From: an uncultured Bacteroidota bacterium
Lineage (GTDB): Bacteria > Bacteroidota > Bacteroidia > Bacteroidales > P3
Reading direction: 5' to 3'
NCBI GenBank assembly: GCA_902776365.1
Contig: CACYPU010000001.1
Coordinates: forward strand, 1-64,000
Length of the DNA: 64,000 bases
The position numbers and the translations under genes were made by a program. Below are positions 1 through 10,700 of the stretch, one piece after another (position 1 is the first letter of the stretch; each line of letters starts with the position of its first letter). The notes under the pieces are model-generated. The model was not told the origin of the DNA and did not search any database. It saw only the letters and a list, made by a program, of their open reading frames with translations.

Positions 1-146
1 ATGGTGTCCTCGAAGTCCACGGGGGCATAGTCGATGCCCTTCTGGGCGTCCTCGTAATTCTTTTCGCGAAGCTCGACCAGGCGCTTCATTTGCGGATGCG
101 CCAGGTGGAACGCAATCTCGGGATGGTCGGTATAGTAATTAGCCAT
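1..146 (-). CDS. Acyl-CoA dehydrogenase, N-terminal fragment
   Basis: Only the first 48 codons lie in the window; the gene runs off the left edge. The translation begins MANYYTDHPEIAFHLAHP and continues to KGIDYAPVDFED, which I recognise as the N-terminus of the Bacteroidota acyl-CoA dehydrogenases encoded with ETF. The enzyme would oxidise an acyl-CoA with FAD and pass electrons to the ETF encoded just upstream. The ATG (144-146) is 6 bp downstream of the small membrane gene at 153-491, so it is probably the last gene seen of an etfB-etfA-orf-acd transcript. No catalytic residues are visible in this fragment, so the assignment rests on N-terminal similarity and context. Confidence 0.75.
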   Translation of the reverse strand, partial: MANYYTDHPEIAFHLAHPQMKRLVELREKNYEDAQKGIDYAPVDFEDT

Positions 147-152
147 AATGCC

Positions 153-491
153 TTATTTTTTCTTGGTTAATTCATTTTCCTTAAAAACACCAACAATTTC
201 ATTGGATTTTACATCGATGCAGTTGTAGGTGCCATCATTATAAATGTCGATTATTTCCATAATGCCATTATATGATTTTGCCGTAACCATGTCACCAATG
301 GAAAACTTGCTTCGACTTTTGTTTCTCTTGGTCTCTTCCGAGTTCCCCAATAGTCTTTTAATGTCTTTTATATTATTTGTCATTCCCCATATTTTGAAAA
401 ATAGGATGATGCTTAAAATGCCAAAGATTGTTAAGACAATACTTTCGATGATTTCGATGAGGTTTTCGATGAGGTTGATGTCGGAATGCAT
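153..491 (-). CDS. Small membrane protein of unknown function in the etf operon
   Basis: 112 residues. An N-terminal hydrophobic segment (about residues 14-36, SIVLTIFGILSIILFFKIW) is followed by a lysine/arginine-rich linker and a C-terminal domain (about 62-108) that starts FSIGDMVTAKSYNGIMEI and ends GVFKENEL. The GDxV...G...I...Y.C....GVF.E.EL pattern resembles small SH3-like YodC/DUF2158-type domains; this is a weak resemblance. It sits 7 bp after etfA and 6 bp before the acyl-CoA dehydrogenase, splitting genes that are normally adjacent, and is clearly more AT-rich than both. A recent insertion into the operon is likely. No function is proposed. Confidence 0.75.
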   Translation of the reverse strand: MHSDINLIENLIEIIESIVLTIFGILSIILFFKIWGMTNNIKDIKRLLGNSEETKRNKSRSKFSIGDMVTAKSYNGIMEIIDIYNDGTYNCIDVKSNEIVGVFKENELTKKK

Positions 492-498
492 AGGTGTT

Positions 499-1521
499 TT
501 ACTTGCTATTCTGTTTATAATATTTTATCATCTTTGGGACGACCTCTTCCACAGTGCCGGTAATCACGTAGTCGGCAATCTTGTTGATGGGGGCCTCGGG
601 GTCGGAGTTGATGCTGATGATGATGCCGCTGTCCTGCATGCCGGCGATGTGCTGGATCTGGCCGCTGATGCCGCAGGCGATGTACACCTTGGGGTGCACG
701 GTGACGCCCGTCTGGCCAATCTGGCGGTCGTTGTCAATCCAGCCGGCGTCGACGGCGGCGCGGCTTCCGCCCACCTCGCCGTGCAGCACCTTGGCGAGCT
801 CGAAGAGGCTGTCGAAGCCCTCCTTCGAACCTACGCCGTAGCCGCCGGCCACCACGATGGGGGCACCCTTCAGGTTGTGCTTCGCGGCTTCCACATGGTG
901 GTCGAGCACACGCACCACAAAGGCTTCGGGCGAGACATACTTGCTCACTTCGGGATAGACGACCTCTTTCTTGCAAGTGCCATCATACACAGCCTTTTGC
1001 ATGACGCCGCTGCGCACGGTGGCCATCTGCGGCCGGTGGTCGGGGTTGACGATGGTGGCCACGATGTTGCCACCGAAGGCGGGACGAATCTGGTAGAGCA
1101 GGTTCTCGTACACCTTGCCGCTCTTCTTGTCCTCGTAGGGGCCAATCTCGAGCTGCGTGCAGTCGGCGGTGAGACCGCTGGTGAGGCTCGACGAGACGCG
1201 CGGGCCAAGGTCGCGGCCGATGACGGTGGCGCCCATCAGGCAAATCTGCGGCTGCTCCTCCTTGAAGAGGTTCACCACGATGTCGGTGTGGGGTGCCGAG
1301 GTGTAGGGGAACAGCTCGGGGGCGTCGAAGACGAAGAGCTTGTCGACGCCGTAGGGCAGCACCTGCTCCTCGACTTTGCCCTTGATGCCGGTGCCGATAG
1401 CCACAGCGTGCAGCTCCACGCCGAGTTCATTGGCCAACTTGCGGCCCTTGGTCAGAAGTTCCTGCGACACCTCGCGCACTTCTGTTCCTTCAATCTCTAT
1501 ATATACGAATACGTTGTTCAT
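499..1521 (-). CDS. etfA: Electron transfer flavoprotein subunit alpha
   Basis: 340 residues, normal length. ETF alpha binds FAD and, with EtfB, carries electrons between acyl-CoA dehydrogenases and other redox partners. The C-terminal FAD-binding region (about 240-330) is well preserved: GQTGVTVHPKVYIACGISG, then IQHIAGMQDSGIIISIN and a DPEAPI motif. The ATG overlaps the etfB stop codon (ATGA), so the two are translationally coupled. The downstream partner gene in this operon is the acyl-CoA dehydrogenase at 1-146, which supports a role in acyl-CoA reduction or oxidation in an anaerobe. Confidence 0.95.
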   Translation of the reverse strand: MNNVFVYIEIEGTEVREVSQELLTKGRKLANELGVELHAVAIGTGIKGKVEEQVLPYGVDKLFVFDAPELFPYTSAPHTDIVVNLFKEEQPQICLMGATVIGRDLGPRVSSSLTSGLTADCTQLEIGPYEDKKSGKVYENLLYQIRPAFGGNIVATIVNPDHRPQMATVRSGVMQKAVYDGTCKKEVVYPEVSKYVSPEAFVVRVLDHHVEAAKHNLKGAPIVVAGGYGVGSKEGFDSLFELAKVLHGEVGGSRAAVDAGWIDNDRQIGQTGVTVHPKVYIACGISGQIQHIAGMQDSGIIISINSDPEAPINKIADYVITGTVEEVVPKMIKYYKQNSK

Positions 1522-2390
1522 CAGCCAATAATCTTATCGTTTAACAATTCCTGGATGAGGGCGTTGATGTCCTCGTCTTTTGCCGTGAGGGTCTTGCTCT
1601 CCTTGGCCTGGAAGGCGATGCTCTGCACCTCCTTGACCTTGGTGGGCGAGCCGCTCATGCCACACTGTGCGGGGTCGCCGTCGACGTCGGCCACGCTCCA
1701 CTGGATGAGGTTCAGGTAGGGACGCTCCTCGCGGAGGGCTTTGCGGCTGTCGTCCTCGGCCACTTCCAGCGGGCAGGCAGCATACTTGTACTTCATCACC
1801 AGCTTGGCGTTCTGGGGGCGGCACTCGGCGGCGCTTCCGTTCACGGTCACCACCAAGGGCAGCGGAGCCTCGACCACCTCCACGCCGCCGTCAATCATGC
1901 GGCGGATGGTGGCTTTGCCGTTCTCTATCTTAAGGATTTCCTCGGCGTAGGTCACCTGGTTGAGGCCCAGCTTCTGAGCTACCTGGGGACCCACCTGGGC
2001 GGTGTCGCCGTCGATGGCCTGACGGCCGCCGATGACGAGGTCGACATCGCCAATCTTCTTGATGGCGGTGGCCAGAGCATATGAAGTGGCCAGCGTGTCG
2101 GCACCGGCAAACAGCCTGTCAGTCAGCAGCCAGCCGGTATCGGCGCCGCGATAGAGGCCTTCGCGGATAATCTCGCCGGCACGTGGGGGACCCATCGTCA
2201 GCAACCCCACGGTGGTGCCGGGGTTCTGCTCCTTGATGCGGAGTGCCTGTTCGAGGGCGTTCAAATCTTCGGGATTAAAAATAGCGGGCAGCGCGGCGCG
2301 GTTCACCGTCCCCTCTGCCGTCATAGCATCCTTGCCAACGTTCCTTGTATCAGGAACTTGCTTTGCAAGTACAACAATCTTCAAACTCAT
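1521..2390 (-). CDS. etfB: Electron transfer flavoprotein subunit beta
   Basis: 289 residues. The protein starts MSLKIVVLAKQVPDT, typical of EtfB, and contains the adenine-nucleotide-binding region with VIGGRQAIDGDTAQVGPQ (about 120-140). It pairs with EtfA to form the AMP/FAD-containing heterodimer. It is the first gene of the unit: a Bacteroidota -7 element (TATCTTTG on the minus strand, 2413-2420) lies 22 bp upstream of the ATG, and the stop overlaps the etfA start. Order etfB-etfA-acyl-CoA dehydrogenase is common in anaerobes that use electron-bifurcating or standard ETF systems; the sequence alone does not say which. Confidence 0.95.
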   Translation of the reverse strand: MSLKIVVLAKQVPDTRNVGKDAMTAEGTVNRAALPAIFNPEDLNALEQALRIKEQNPGTTVGLLTMGPPRAGEIIREGLYRGADTGWLLTDRLFAGADTLATSYALATAIKKIGDVDLVIGGRQAIDGDTAQVGPQVAQKLGLNQVTYAEEILKIENGKATIRRMIDGGVEVVEAPLPLVVTVNGSAAECRPQNAKLVMKYKYAACPLEVAEDDSRKALREERPYLNLIQWSVADVDGDPAQCGMSGSPTKVKEVQSIAFQAKESKTLTAKDEDINALIQELLNDKIIG

Positions 2391-2412
2391 AAATTAACAT
2401 AATTTAAAAGTG

Positions 2413-2420
2413 CAAAGATA
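2413..2420 (-). promoter_or_regulatory. -7 promoter element for etfB operon
   Basis: On the minus strand this reads TATCTTTG, matching the Bacteroidota TAnnTTTG -7 consensus, followed by GC and a short AT-rich leader to the etfB ATG at 2390. Confidence 0.7.
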
Positions 2421-2484
2421 CGAATAAATTGAAAACTGGAAAATGAAAATTGAAATTTTAACATTATAAAGCACTCGTTAACTA

Positions 2485-2580
2485 GTATCGTTGTTCGATA
2501 GTTGTACGTTATTTGTCCGATAGTTGTCCGATAAATCATCGTACAAGTATCGTACAAGTATCGTACAAGTAACGTACAAA
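2485..2580. repeat. 11-bp tandem array with inverted arms
   Basis: The right half is three to four units of about 11 bp (GTACAAGTATC, with a last variant GTACAAGTAAC). The left half has units of TTGTCCGATAG type. TTGTACGTTA in the left half is the exact reverse complement of TAACGTACAA at the right end, so the array can fold on itself. It fills the 213-bp gap between the 3' end of the gene at 2604 and the etfB promoter. It is not a CRISPR: there are no spacers. Confidence 0.7.
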
Positions 2581-2603
2581 TGCTTATGGCAGAAAGGTGT
2601 ATC

Positions 2604-3512
2604 TCAGTCTTTTTGGCGTTCTTCGGTGCGAATCACTTGGAAGTTTTTGTTGTAGAAGTCGAGTTTGCCGTCGTAGCGTAGCATTACAGGGCCTTCTTCC
2701 CCCATGCCTACGTGTTCATCGTAGGTGAACGGGATGCGCACCTGTCCGCGGTAGTCGATGGCACCTGCGTTGACGCTGCCGTCGGCTTCCTGTCGGTAGG
2801 GGCACATCAGGCCTTCCGCGGGATAGCAGTTGCCATAGAGGGGGTTGGTGTTGAAGGGGCCGTACTGGGGCGGGACAATCTGGCGGCCGTTGCCGTCGAT
2901 GAGGCTCCAGCGGTAGCGGTCTTTCTCGTCGAAAGTGATTTTGGTGGCGGAATATTGGGCGTTTTCTTTCAGGGAGGCGTAGCGGGGCACCTCGATGACG
3001 GCGTAGAGGCCGTTGCCGGCTTCCGACCATCCGGTGTAGATCTTGCGGTTGATGGCCAGAGCCTTGAGTTGGCGGAGCATGGTGGCGGGGTCGAACGAGT
3101 AGGAGGTTCGGCCGTCGGTGTATTCCCGCAGGGCCTCGGCCTTCTGTTTCTCGAATTCCTTGTAGGCCTCGTCGAGTTGTGCTAGCAGCTCGGGGTTGTT
3201 CTTGAGCTGCTCGCGAGCCTGCTTGAGGCCGTCCTCCATCTCCTGCAGGTAGGAGGGCAGCGTCTGGTTGAGGTAGACCTGCATGATTTCCTCCTGCAGG
3301 GTGAGCAGGTTGTTGAAGATTTCCTCGTGGGCCTTCACCGTCTCTTCGGAGAAGAGCATATATTGCAGCAGGGCGTTGTTTTCATCGGTGCTGCCGGAGG
3401 CCACAAAATTGACCCAGGAGACATCGATCCAACTGGGAGGTTCCTGTTCTTCCTGCGCCGTTGCCGCAAGGCAGAAAGCGGCGAGGAGGAGGGTGAGAAA
3501 ACATTTTTTCAT
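2604..3512 (-). CDS. Exported WG-repeat-like protein
   Basis: 302 residues with a clear signal peptide (MKKCFLTLLLAAFCLAATAQ, cleavage after TAQ). Residues about 55-125 are strongly charged and helical, a likely coiled coil. The C-terminal part (about 165-295) has degenerate WG-type repeats, seen as RYRWSLIDGNGRQIVPPQYG and later DYRGQVRIPFTYDE. WG repeats occur in many secreted Bacteroidota proteins of unknown role. The gene starts 4 bp after the stop of the OmpA-domain gene at 3517, so the two form one transcript driven from the promoter at 4630-4637. No enzymatic motif is visible. Confidence 0.75.
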   Translation of the reverse strand: MKKCFLTLLLAAFCLAATAQEEQEPPSWIDVSWVNFVASGSTDENNALLQYMLFSEETVKAHEEIFNNLLTLQEEIMQVYLNQTLPSYLQEMEDGLKQAREQLKNNPELLAQLDEAYKEFEKQKAEALREYTDGRTSYSFDPATMLRQLKALAINRKIYTGWSEAGNGLYAVIEVPRYASLKENAQYSATKITFDEKDRYRWSLIDGNGRQIVPPQYGPFNTNPLYGNCYPAEGLMCPYRQEADGSVNAGAIDYRGQVRIPFTYDEHVGMGEEGPVMLRYDGKLDFYNKNFQVIRTEERQKD

Positions 3513-3516
3513 AACG

Positions 3517-4596
3517 TTATTTCTTTACGAATTCTACACGGCGGTTCTTGGCGCGGCCTTCTTCGGTGGTGTTGGGTGCGATGGGGGAGTGCGAGCCTTT
3601 GCCCACGGCGGTGAGGCGCGATTTATCGATGCCCTTCTCCACGAGGGCGTTCACGATGGCTTCAGCGCGCTTCTGGGAGAGCGGGTCGTTGACGGCGTCG
3701 GAACCGGTGTTGTCGCAATGGCCTTGCACCTCGAAGCTGAGGTCGGGATGCTCCTGCATGAGCTTGGCCACGCGGTTGATTTCGATGACGGATTCCGGTT
3801 TGAGGTCGGCTTTGCCGGTCTCGAAGGTGATGGCGTAGGAGACGATCTTGCCGTCGGAGGTCAGGCGGTCGTAGAGGGGCACGGCGCCTTTGCAGATACG
3901 AACGTTCTTGATGAAGAAGCGGTCTTTCTCTTCGCAGTTGGAGATGGACACCATCTTTATGCGGGTGGGACGCGCCACATTGGGGAGGTTTATCAGACGG
4001 GTGCCGTTGATATAGTATTTAAAGGCGCGCTTGTTGAACGAGGCGGACACATGGAGCCAGGTGTTGGCCTTGATGAGAGGGTCGAGGAGTTCGCCTTTGG
4101 CGCTGCCTTCGCGGCTATCGCCCGTCGGGGGCTGGAAAGTGTAGACGAGAGCGGCGTGGTCGCCCTCGTTGGGAGTGTTGTTGACGGCGGGGTTGAGGTC
4201 CACACGGACGATGCCGTCGGGGTATTCTTCCGAGTAGAGATCCAGACGAAGCCAGTCGTTATCGCTGAAGCCTAGGGTGGCGTTCGACCATACGTCGAAC
4301 TCGACGGTGAATTCCTCGGGCAGGTAGTTGGCTTGCTTCATCAGCGGGCCGATTTCGCTGTACCAGCCGGAGAGTTTGATGGCCTGAGCCCCTTTGTGGT
4401 TGACGATTTCGCACTCCTCGCCGGCAAGGAAGTCCCAATGCGACGGGAATTCGCCCAGTTTTTCCTTCTCTACAGGGTCGTCGAAGATGATTTCGTCGCC
4501 CGGGACGAAATCGCTCTTGGCGTAGTTGGTTTCCTGCGCATTTACAGCCAATCCGGCGAATAGGAGCAGCGCTGCTGCAAATAATGTTTTTTTCAT
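3517..4596 (-). CDS. OmpA-family protein with N-terminal lectin-like domain
   Basis: 359 residues. The ATG at 4594-4596 is chosen because it begins a signal peptide (MKKTLFAAALLLFAGLAVNAQ) and lies 33 bp inside the promoter; an in-frame upstream start lies in the promoter-leader region. Residues about 30-230 form a beta-rich domain (EFDVWSNATLGFSDNDWLRLDL, WLHVSASFNKRAFKYYINGTR) that looks like a concanavalin/LamG-type sandwich. Residues about 255-359 are an OmpA peptidoglycan-binding domain: SYAITFETGKADLKPES, then EVQGHCDNTGSDAVNDPLS and KNRRVEF. It probably links the outer membrane or a periplasmic ligand to peptidoglycan. It is cotranscribed with the WG-like protein and divergent from the glucan synthase. 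Confidence 0.85.
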   Translation of the reverse strand: MKKTLFAAALLLFAGLAVNAQETNYAKSDFVPGDEIIFDDPVEKEKLGEFPSHWDFLAGEECEIVNHKGAQAIKLSGWYSEIGPLMKQANYLPEEFTVEFDVWSNATLGFSDNDWLRLDLYSEEYPDGIVRVDLNPAVNNTPNEGDHAALVYTFQPPTGDSREGSAKGELLDPLIKANTWLHVSASFNKRAFKYYINGTRLINLPNVARPTRIKMVSISNCEEKDRFFIKNVRICKGAVPLYDRLTSDGKIVSYAITFETGKADLKPESVIEINRVAKLMQEHPDLSFEVQGHCDNTGSDAVNDPLSQKRAEAIVNALVEKGIDKSRLTAVGKGSHSPIAPNTTEEGRAKNRRVEFVKK

Positions 4597-4629
4597 ATTG
4601 TTGTTATTTTTCGTTCTTATTTTAAAGTG

Positions 4630-4637
4630 CAAAGTTA
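4630..4637 (-). promoter_or_regulatory. -7 promoter element for OmpA-family operon
   Basis: Minus-strand TAACTTTG followed by CAC, matching TAnnTTTG, 33 bp upstream of the ATG at 4596. It shares a 135-bp divergent intergenic region with the glucan synthase promoter. Confidence 0.65.
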
Positions 4638-4672
4638 CGAAAAAGTTTTTGAACTGTCCCTAAAAAATTTTT

Positions 4673-4704
4673 TTTGGTGGTTTTGAACTTTTTTCGTATT
4701 TTTG
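4673..4704 (+). promoter_or_regulatory. Promoter of the glucan synthase-like gene
   Basis: TTTG at 4673-4676 (-33) and TATTTTTG at 4697-4704 (-7) are separated by 20 bp, the expected Bacteroidota spacing. An ATG at 4702-ish falls inside the promoter, so translation must start downstream, at 4732. Confidence 0.7.
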
Positions 4705-4731
4705 CATTTTGCTTTATTATATACCATACGC

Positions 4732-7700
4732 ATGAAGAATATTTATAATGAGTTCAGGAATAGCGTAAAGGAGATTACGCGGTATTATATGCTGCTGGTG
4801 GAGGAGACGCGAAACCAGCGGCTGGTGGGTAGCACCAACGAGTGGGTGCTCGATAATTATTACATGATTAGTGAGCAGGAGAAGGTGATGAAGGAGGAGT
4901 TGAAGGGAATACGGAATTCGGAGTTCGGAGTGAGGAAAGAGCGTCAAGAGGTGTTGTGGGGATTGCTGGAAGGCTATCTGCGCAAGTGCCATCATCAAGT
5001 GGACAAGACGCTGTTCTTCCGCTATCTGAGTCAGGTGCAGGTGAAGGGGAAGGATTATCTGAGCTATCCGGAGGTGTGTGCGTTGCTGCCGCTGACGAAG
5101 GCCATCCTGATAAAGGAACTGGCGGATTTGTGCCGGAGACTGGAGGAGGAGAAGAGTTACCATTATATGCCGACAGACCGCAGTCAGGCCGATATGGACC
5201 AGCTTGACAGAGCGGCGCAGGAGAACCTGCAGATGATGAACACCTTCAATTCGCTGAAGAAACTGACGCGCCTGCCGGTATCGGAGCTTATCGACGCCGT
5301 GAGCTTTTCGGAAAGGATGCTGAAGGGCGAGAAAGCCGGTATGTATGACGAGATGCAGGACAAGACGAAGGAGGACTATCGGGCGAAGGTGGTGAGGTTG
5401 TCCAAGGCGAAAGGTGAAAGGTCAAAGGGGAAAGGTAATGCGGAGTATGCGTTTGTGAAGGCGTTGGTGGAGAAGGCAGACGAACGGGGTGAGCATGTGG
5501 GGTGGCAGCTGTTCCCACCGAAGCGCTGGAAGGCCCGTGCGCACAGCTATATCTGGATTGTGGCTGTGGTATCGTTGCTCTTAGCGGCGGGATTCGGATT
5601 GTGGGTTGTCAACGGTTTTGATTTTCAGTTTTTAGTTTTCAATATCATCTTGACTTTGTTGCTGTGGGTGCCGATGAGCCAGGTGGTGATAGACCTGTTC
5701 AACTGGCTGCTGGGTAAGTTACATCGGCCGATGGGGACCTTCAAGATGAAGTTCAAGGAGGGCTTGATTCCCGAGGAATACGCCACGATGGTGATTATGC
5801 CGACCATCTTGAAGAACAGGGCGAAGGTGGAGGAACTGCTGGGGGTGCTGGAGGTGTACTACCTGAGCAATATCAATCGAGGCGAGGGGAAAGTGGGAAG
5901 TCAAGGAGTGCAAGACAAGAGTAATCCTTCGCAGAATCTGTATTATACGTTGGTGGGTGATGCGGCTTCGTACAAGGAGGCCGATGCGCCGTGGGACGAC
6001 GAGGTGGTGGAGGCCGGATTGGCGAAAGTGAAGGAGCTGAATGAGAAGTACGGCGCCCATATCTTCAATTTCGTCTACCGCAAGCGTGCTTGGAGCGAGG
6101 GCGAACAGACGTGGCTGGGATACGAGCGCAAGCGCGGCGCGATACTGCATTTCAATGACCTCGTGCTGGGAAATACAAGTGAGGAGGAGAAAGAGGTGCG
6201 GTTCAGGTGCGAGACGATATCTTCATGGTTGGACACCCAAGGAGTGCGGAGGAGTGCAAGGGAGTACAAGGGAGTGCAAGACAATACCCATAAGAGTCCG
6301 ATACAGTTTATTATCACGCTGGACACCGATACGGAGTTGGTGCTTTATTCGGCGCAGAAGTTGATAGGTGCGATGGCGCATCCGTTGAACCGTGCGCAGT
6401 TGAGCGCGGACGGCCGCAGGGTGGATCGTGGCTACGGCATCATGCAGCCGAGGGTGAATGTGGATGTGGAGGTGACGAATAAGAGCCGCTATGCGCAGTT
6501 GTTTGCGGGCTTGGGCGGCTTGGATGTATATACGACGGCGAGTTTCGAGCTGTATCAGGATATTTTCAATGAGGGAAGTTTCTGCGGAAAGGGTATCTAC
6601 GACCTTAGGGTGTTCCAGAGGGTGCTGAAAGGTACGTTCCCGGAGAACCTCATACTGAGTCACGACCTCATCGAAGGATGCCATATCAGGTGTGGCCTCA
6701 TCAACGATGTGGAACTCTTCGACGACAATCCGAGCAACTGGATTGACGACGCCAAGCGTCATCATCGCTGGACGCGTGGCGACTGGCAGATTATTGCGTG
6801 GCTGAAGAAGAGGGTGAAGAACGAGAGTGGCGAGAAGGTGAAGAACCAAGTGAACACCATCGGCAAGTGGAAGATATTTGACAACCTGCGCCGTTCGGTG
6901 CTCAGCTTGAGTTTGGTTGTGGCTATCCTTGTGGGTTACATCCTATCAACTTTCAATTCTCAATTTTCGATTTCACCCTTCTGGTTTGTGGTGGTGGCGT
7001 TGGTGGCGGTGGCGAGCCCGATTGTGTTCTTCATAGTCGGACAGGTGACGAAGGTGCCGAAGTTCGGGAAGCGTTACCGCTATTATATGACGCTGATACG
7101 AGGTTTCAATGTGATTATTTACCGGAGTTTGGTGCAGTTTGCATTGTTGCCGAAGGAGGCGTGGATGTACACAGACGCTGCGGTGCGGGCGTGCTACCGG
7201 ATGTGGTTCTCGCATCGGAACCTGCTGGCATGGATTACGAGTGACGAGGCCTCGAAGAGCACAAAGGGTACTTTGGGCGACTATATCGGGAAGTTCTGGG
7301 TGAACTATGTAGTGAGTGCGGCTTTGGTGGTGCTGGGAGTGGTCACTGGCCAGTGGCCCGTGCTCAGTTGGATAGGTGTTGGATTCTGTGTGGTGACGTG
7401 GTGCGGGGCACCGCTGCTGATGTTCTGGCTGGGCAAGAAGTTCCCGCAGGACAAGAAGAGCCTGAATGCGAAGGAGACGGACGAGGTGAGGAGGCTGGCG
7501 CAGAAAACATGGGGCTTCTTCGACTATCTGATTACAGAGGAGACCAACTGGCTGATACCGGACAATTACCAGTTGAACCGCGAGAAGAAGACGGATTATA
7601 AGACGAGTCCGACGAATATCGGCTATTCGCTGACGGCCATCGTTAGCGCCGCTGAACTGGGATTCATCACGGAGAAGGCCGCCCTGACGCGCATTGACCA

Positions 7701-10700
7701 TATTATCGACACCGTTGGCCGATTGGAGAAGTGGAACGGACATCTTTACAATTGGTACGACATCAATACGCTGAAAGCATTGCCCAATTTCTTCATCTCG
7801 ACATGCGACTCGGGCAATTTTGTGGCGTGCCTGTATGTGGTGAAGGGATGGCTTATGGGAGTTCAAGGAGTTCAGGAAGTTCAAGGACTGTTGGAGAAGG
7901 TGGAAAGATTGATAGCGCAGACGGATTTCCGCAAGCTTTACAATCCAGAGCTGGATGTGTTCAGTATTGGCTACGACACGACGAACTACACGCTGCTGCC
8001 GTATCACTACAACAATTTCGCCAGCGAGGCGCGTCTGACGAGTTTCCTGACGATTGCGCAGGGCGATGCGCCGTACAAGCACTGGTTCTGTCTGGACAAG
8101 ACGCTGGTGCAGTATCAGGGCTACAAAGGTGTGGCCTCGTGGTATGGGACGCTGTTCGAGTATTTCATGCCGCTGATTTTCCTGCCTACGTACAAGCACA
8201 CGTTGATGGATGAGACCTACAGCTTCGCCATCCGTGCGCAGCGGTCGTTCTTCCCGTCGCCGTGGGGTATCTCGGAGACGGCCTACAACGAGCTTGACGA
8301 TGCGCAGAACTACAAGTATCACGCGTTTGGTGTGCCGTATCTGAAGTTCCAGAACACGACGCCGGACCGCATTGTGGTGTCGCCCTACAGCTCGCTGATG
8401 ACCATCGGTATCGACGACCGTGCAGTGTACGAGAATATACGGCAGTTCAAGAAACTGGAGATGTATGACGACTTCGGCTTCTACGAGAGCTATGACGAGG
8501 AGGACAAGGTGCCTGTGAAGGCGCACTACGCTCACCATCAGGGCATGATTCTGGCGTCGCTGGCGAACTATCTGGGCGACCACTGCCTGCAGCGCTACTT
8601 CATGCAGGAGCCTGCGATGAAGAGTATGGAGACATTGCTGAAGGAGAAGGCGCAAGTGAGACCGTATATCGACCTGAAGGTGACGCAGTACAAGCGCTAC
8701 CGCTATTCGAAGGTTCAGACGGAGAGCGACGCGAGGGATTTCGACACCATCGCCAATGTGCCGGAACTTGGAATCATCAGCAATGGGCAGTATACGGTGC
8801 TGATGAACGACCGAGGCAGTGGCTTCTCGCGCTACCGCAATATCCTGCTGGGCCGTTATCGCAAAATCAGCGCCGACCACTACGGCACATACGTATATAT
8901 CCGCAACCTGCGCACCGACCATCTTTGGTGTAACACCTATGCTCCGCTCGACGTGATGCCTCAGGGCTATCATGTGAGTTTTGCGAGCGACAAGATGAGC
9001 TTCCTGAGGGTGGACGACGGTGTGGAGACGAAGACAGAAGTAACGGTGCTGAAAGACCGCAGTGCCGAGATACGTCGTCTGACCTTCACCAATAATAGCA
9101 GCGAGGATGTGGATCTTGAACTTACCACCTACGGAGAAGTGGTGTTGGCACCTTCGGCCGAAGACGAGAATCACCGTGTTTTCAACGGTATGAAGGTACT
9201 CTCCGAATATGACGCGGAGCACCAAACTCTGCTTTTCAGCCGTCCAGGTAGTTTTGGCACGCGAAACTTTATGCTGCATAAGCTGTGGGTGTCTGACCCA
9301 TCTGACAAGTCCGACAGATCCGATGTTGTGGAATATGAGACTTCGAGAGTGAAATTCATCGGGCGAGGCAACAGCCTGCGGCATGCCGATGTCATTGACA
9401 ACCGACGTAACCTCTCGGGCACTGTGGGAACGACGCTAGATCCTGTGATGAGCATGCGCCGCAGGGTGCATGTGCCTGTCGACAAGAGCGTCGAAGCCTA
9501 TATCCTGACCGGTTTTGCCAAAGCTAAGGAACACCTGCTGCAGCTCACCGAGCAGTATCGTAGCAGCGTGGATGTGGAGCATGCCTTCAAGACAGCCTCT
9601 GTTTTCAACAATATGCGCACGAGCATGTCGCTGCTCAAAGGCAGTCAGATGCGCCTCTACAGCAGCATCTCGAAATATATGGCACAGACGGCCACCCTCG
9701 GCAACGAGCGACAGGCGATTCTTGCCAAGAACACGCTATCACAGAGTGGGCTCTGGCGTTTCGGCATCAGTGGCGATTTGGCCATCCTGTTGATGGAGAT
9801 AGACAGCATGGAACGCAGCGGCTTTGCCAAGGAGATGCTGAGGGCTTTTGAATACTATAAAGTACATGGAATGCGTCTGGATTTGGTCTTTATCAACGAC
9901 GCTCCGGAGCGTGAGCGCGAAGGACTCATGCATTTCATCCGCAATATGGCCAATACCGAGCACCTCTGGGCCGAGCATAGCGAGGCCGGCAAGGTTTATG
10001 TACTCGACGGCCATGAGCTCAGCGAGGCAGAGCGCATCCTCCTGCGCACTGTGGCACGTTTGACCTTCAACACATCCGATGGCATCACCATAGCCGAACA
10101 GTTGAGAAGACTTGAAATCGTCAACCAACACTATCAGGACAAGGTGGAATACCCCATTCTGAAGCCCAAGAAAGAGTTCCGTGTGTGGAGCAACTTGGAG
10201 TTCTACAACCAGTATGGAGGATTCGACCGCGAAGGACGCGACTATGTGGTGACGAACACCAATACACCCATGCCTTGGGTCAATGTGATGGCCAACGAGC
10301 AACATTTTGGTTGCATTGTCAGTAGCACTATGGCAGGCTTCACCTTCGCACACAATGCGCAGCAGTTCAAACTCACCGGCTGGAGCAACGACATTGTGCG
10401 CGACAATGCCAGCGAGATGCTGCTCATCAACAAGCAACAGTTCCTTCCCGCCACTGCCCGCCACGGTCAGGGTTGGTCGGCTTTCGACGCCGAGTATGAC
10501 GACATGAAGGTGGCTGTGCGTGTCTTCGTGGCTTGCGACAAGCCTGAGAAGTATTACCAGATTAAAGTGGTTAATAAGACCGAGACGCCGATGGAAGTGC
10601 AACTCGATATGGTGTACAAACTGGTTCTTGGCATGTGCGAGGAACAGACGGCCCGTTACCTCTATTCCGAGTGGAACGAGCAGGACAACACCCTCCGTGT

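Noticed and set aside
244-1719. 491-residue open frame on the plus strand opposite etfA/etfB
   Set aside because: It is the antisense shadow of GC-rich etf genes; composition (A, V, H, D rich) and lack of motifs show it is not coding.
2541-2580. CRISPR-like repeat at 2541-2580
   Set aside because: Units are contiguous 11-mers without spacers, and no cas genes are present.
4702-4731. Upstream start of the glucan synthase-like gene
   Set aside because: This ATG lies inside the -7 promoter element, so it cannot be in the transcript; 4732 is used.
6973-9384. 803-residue open frame on the minus strand
   Set aside because: Antisense of the glucan synthase; His/Arg/Gln-rich with no domain.
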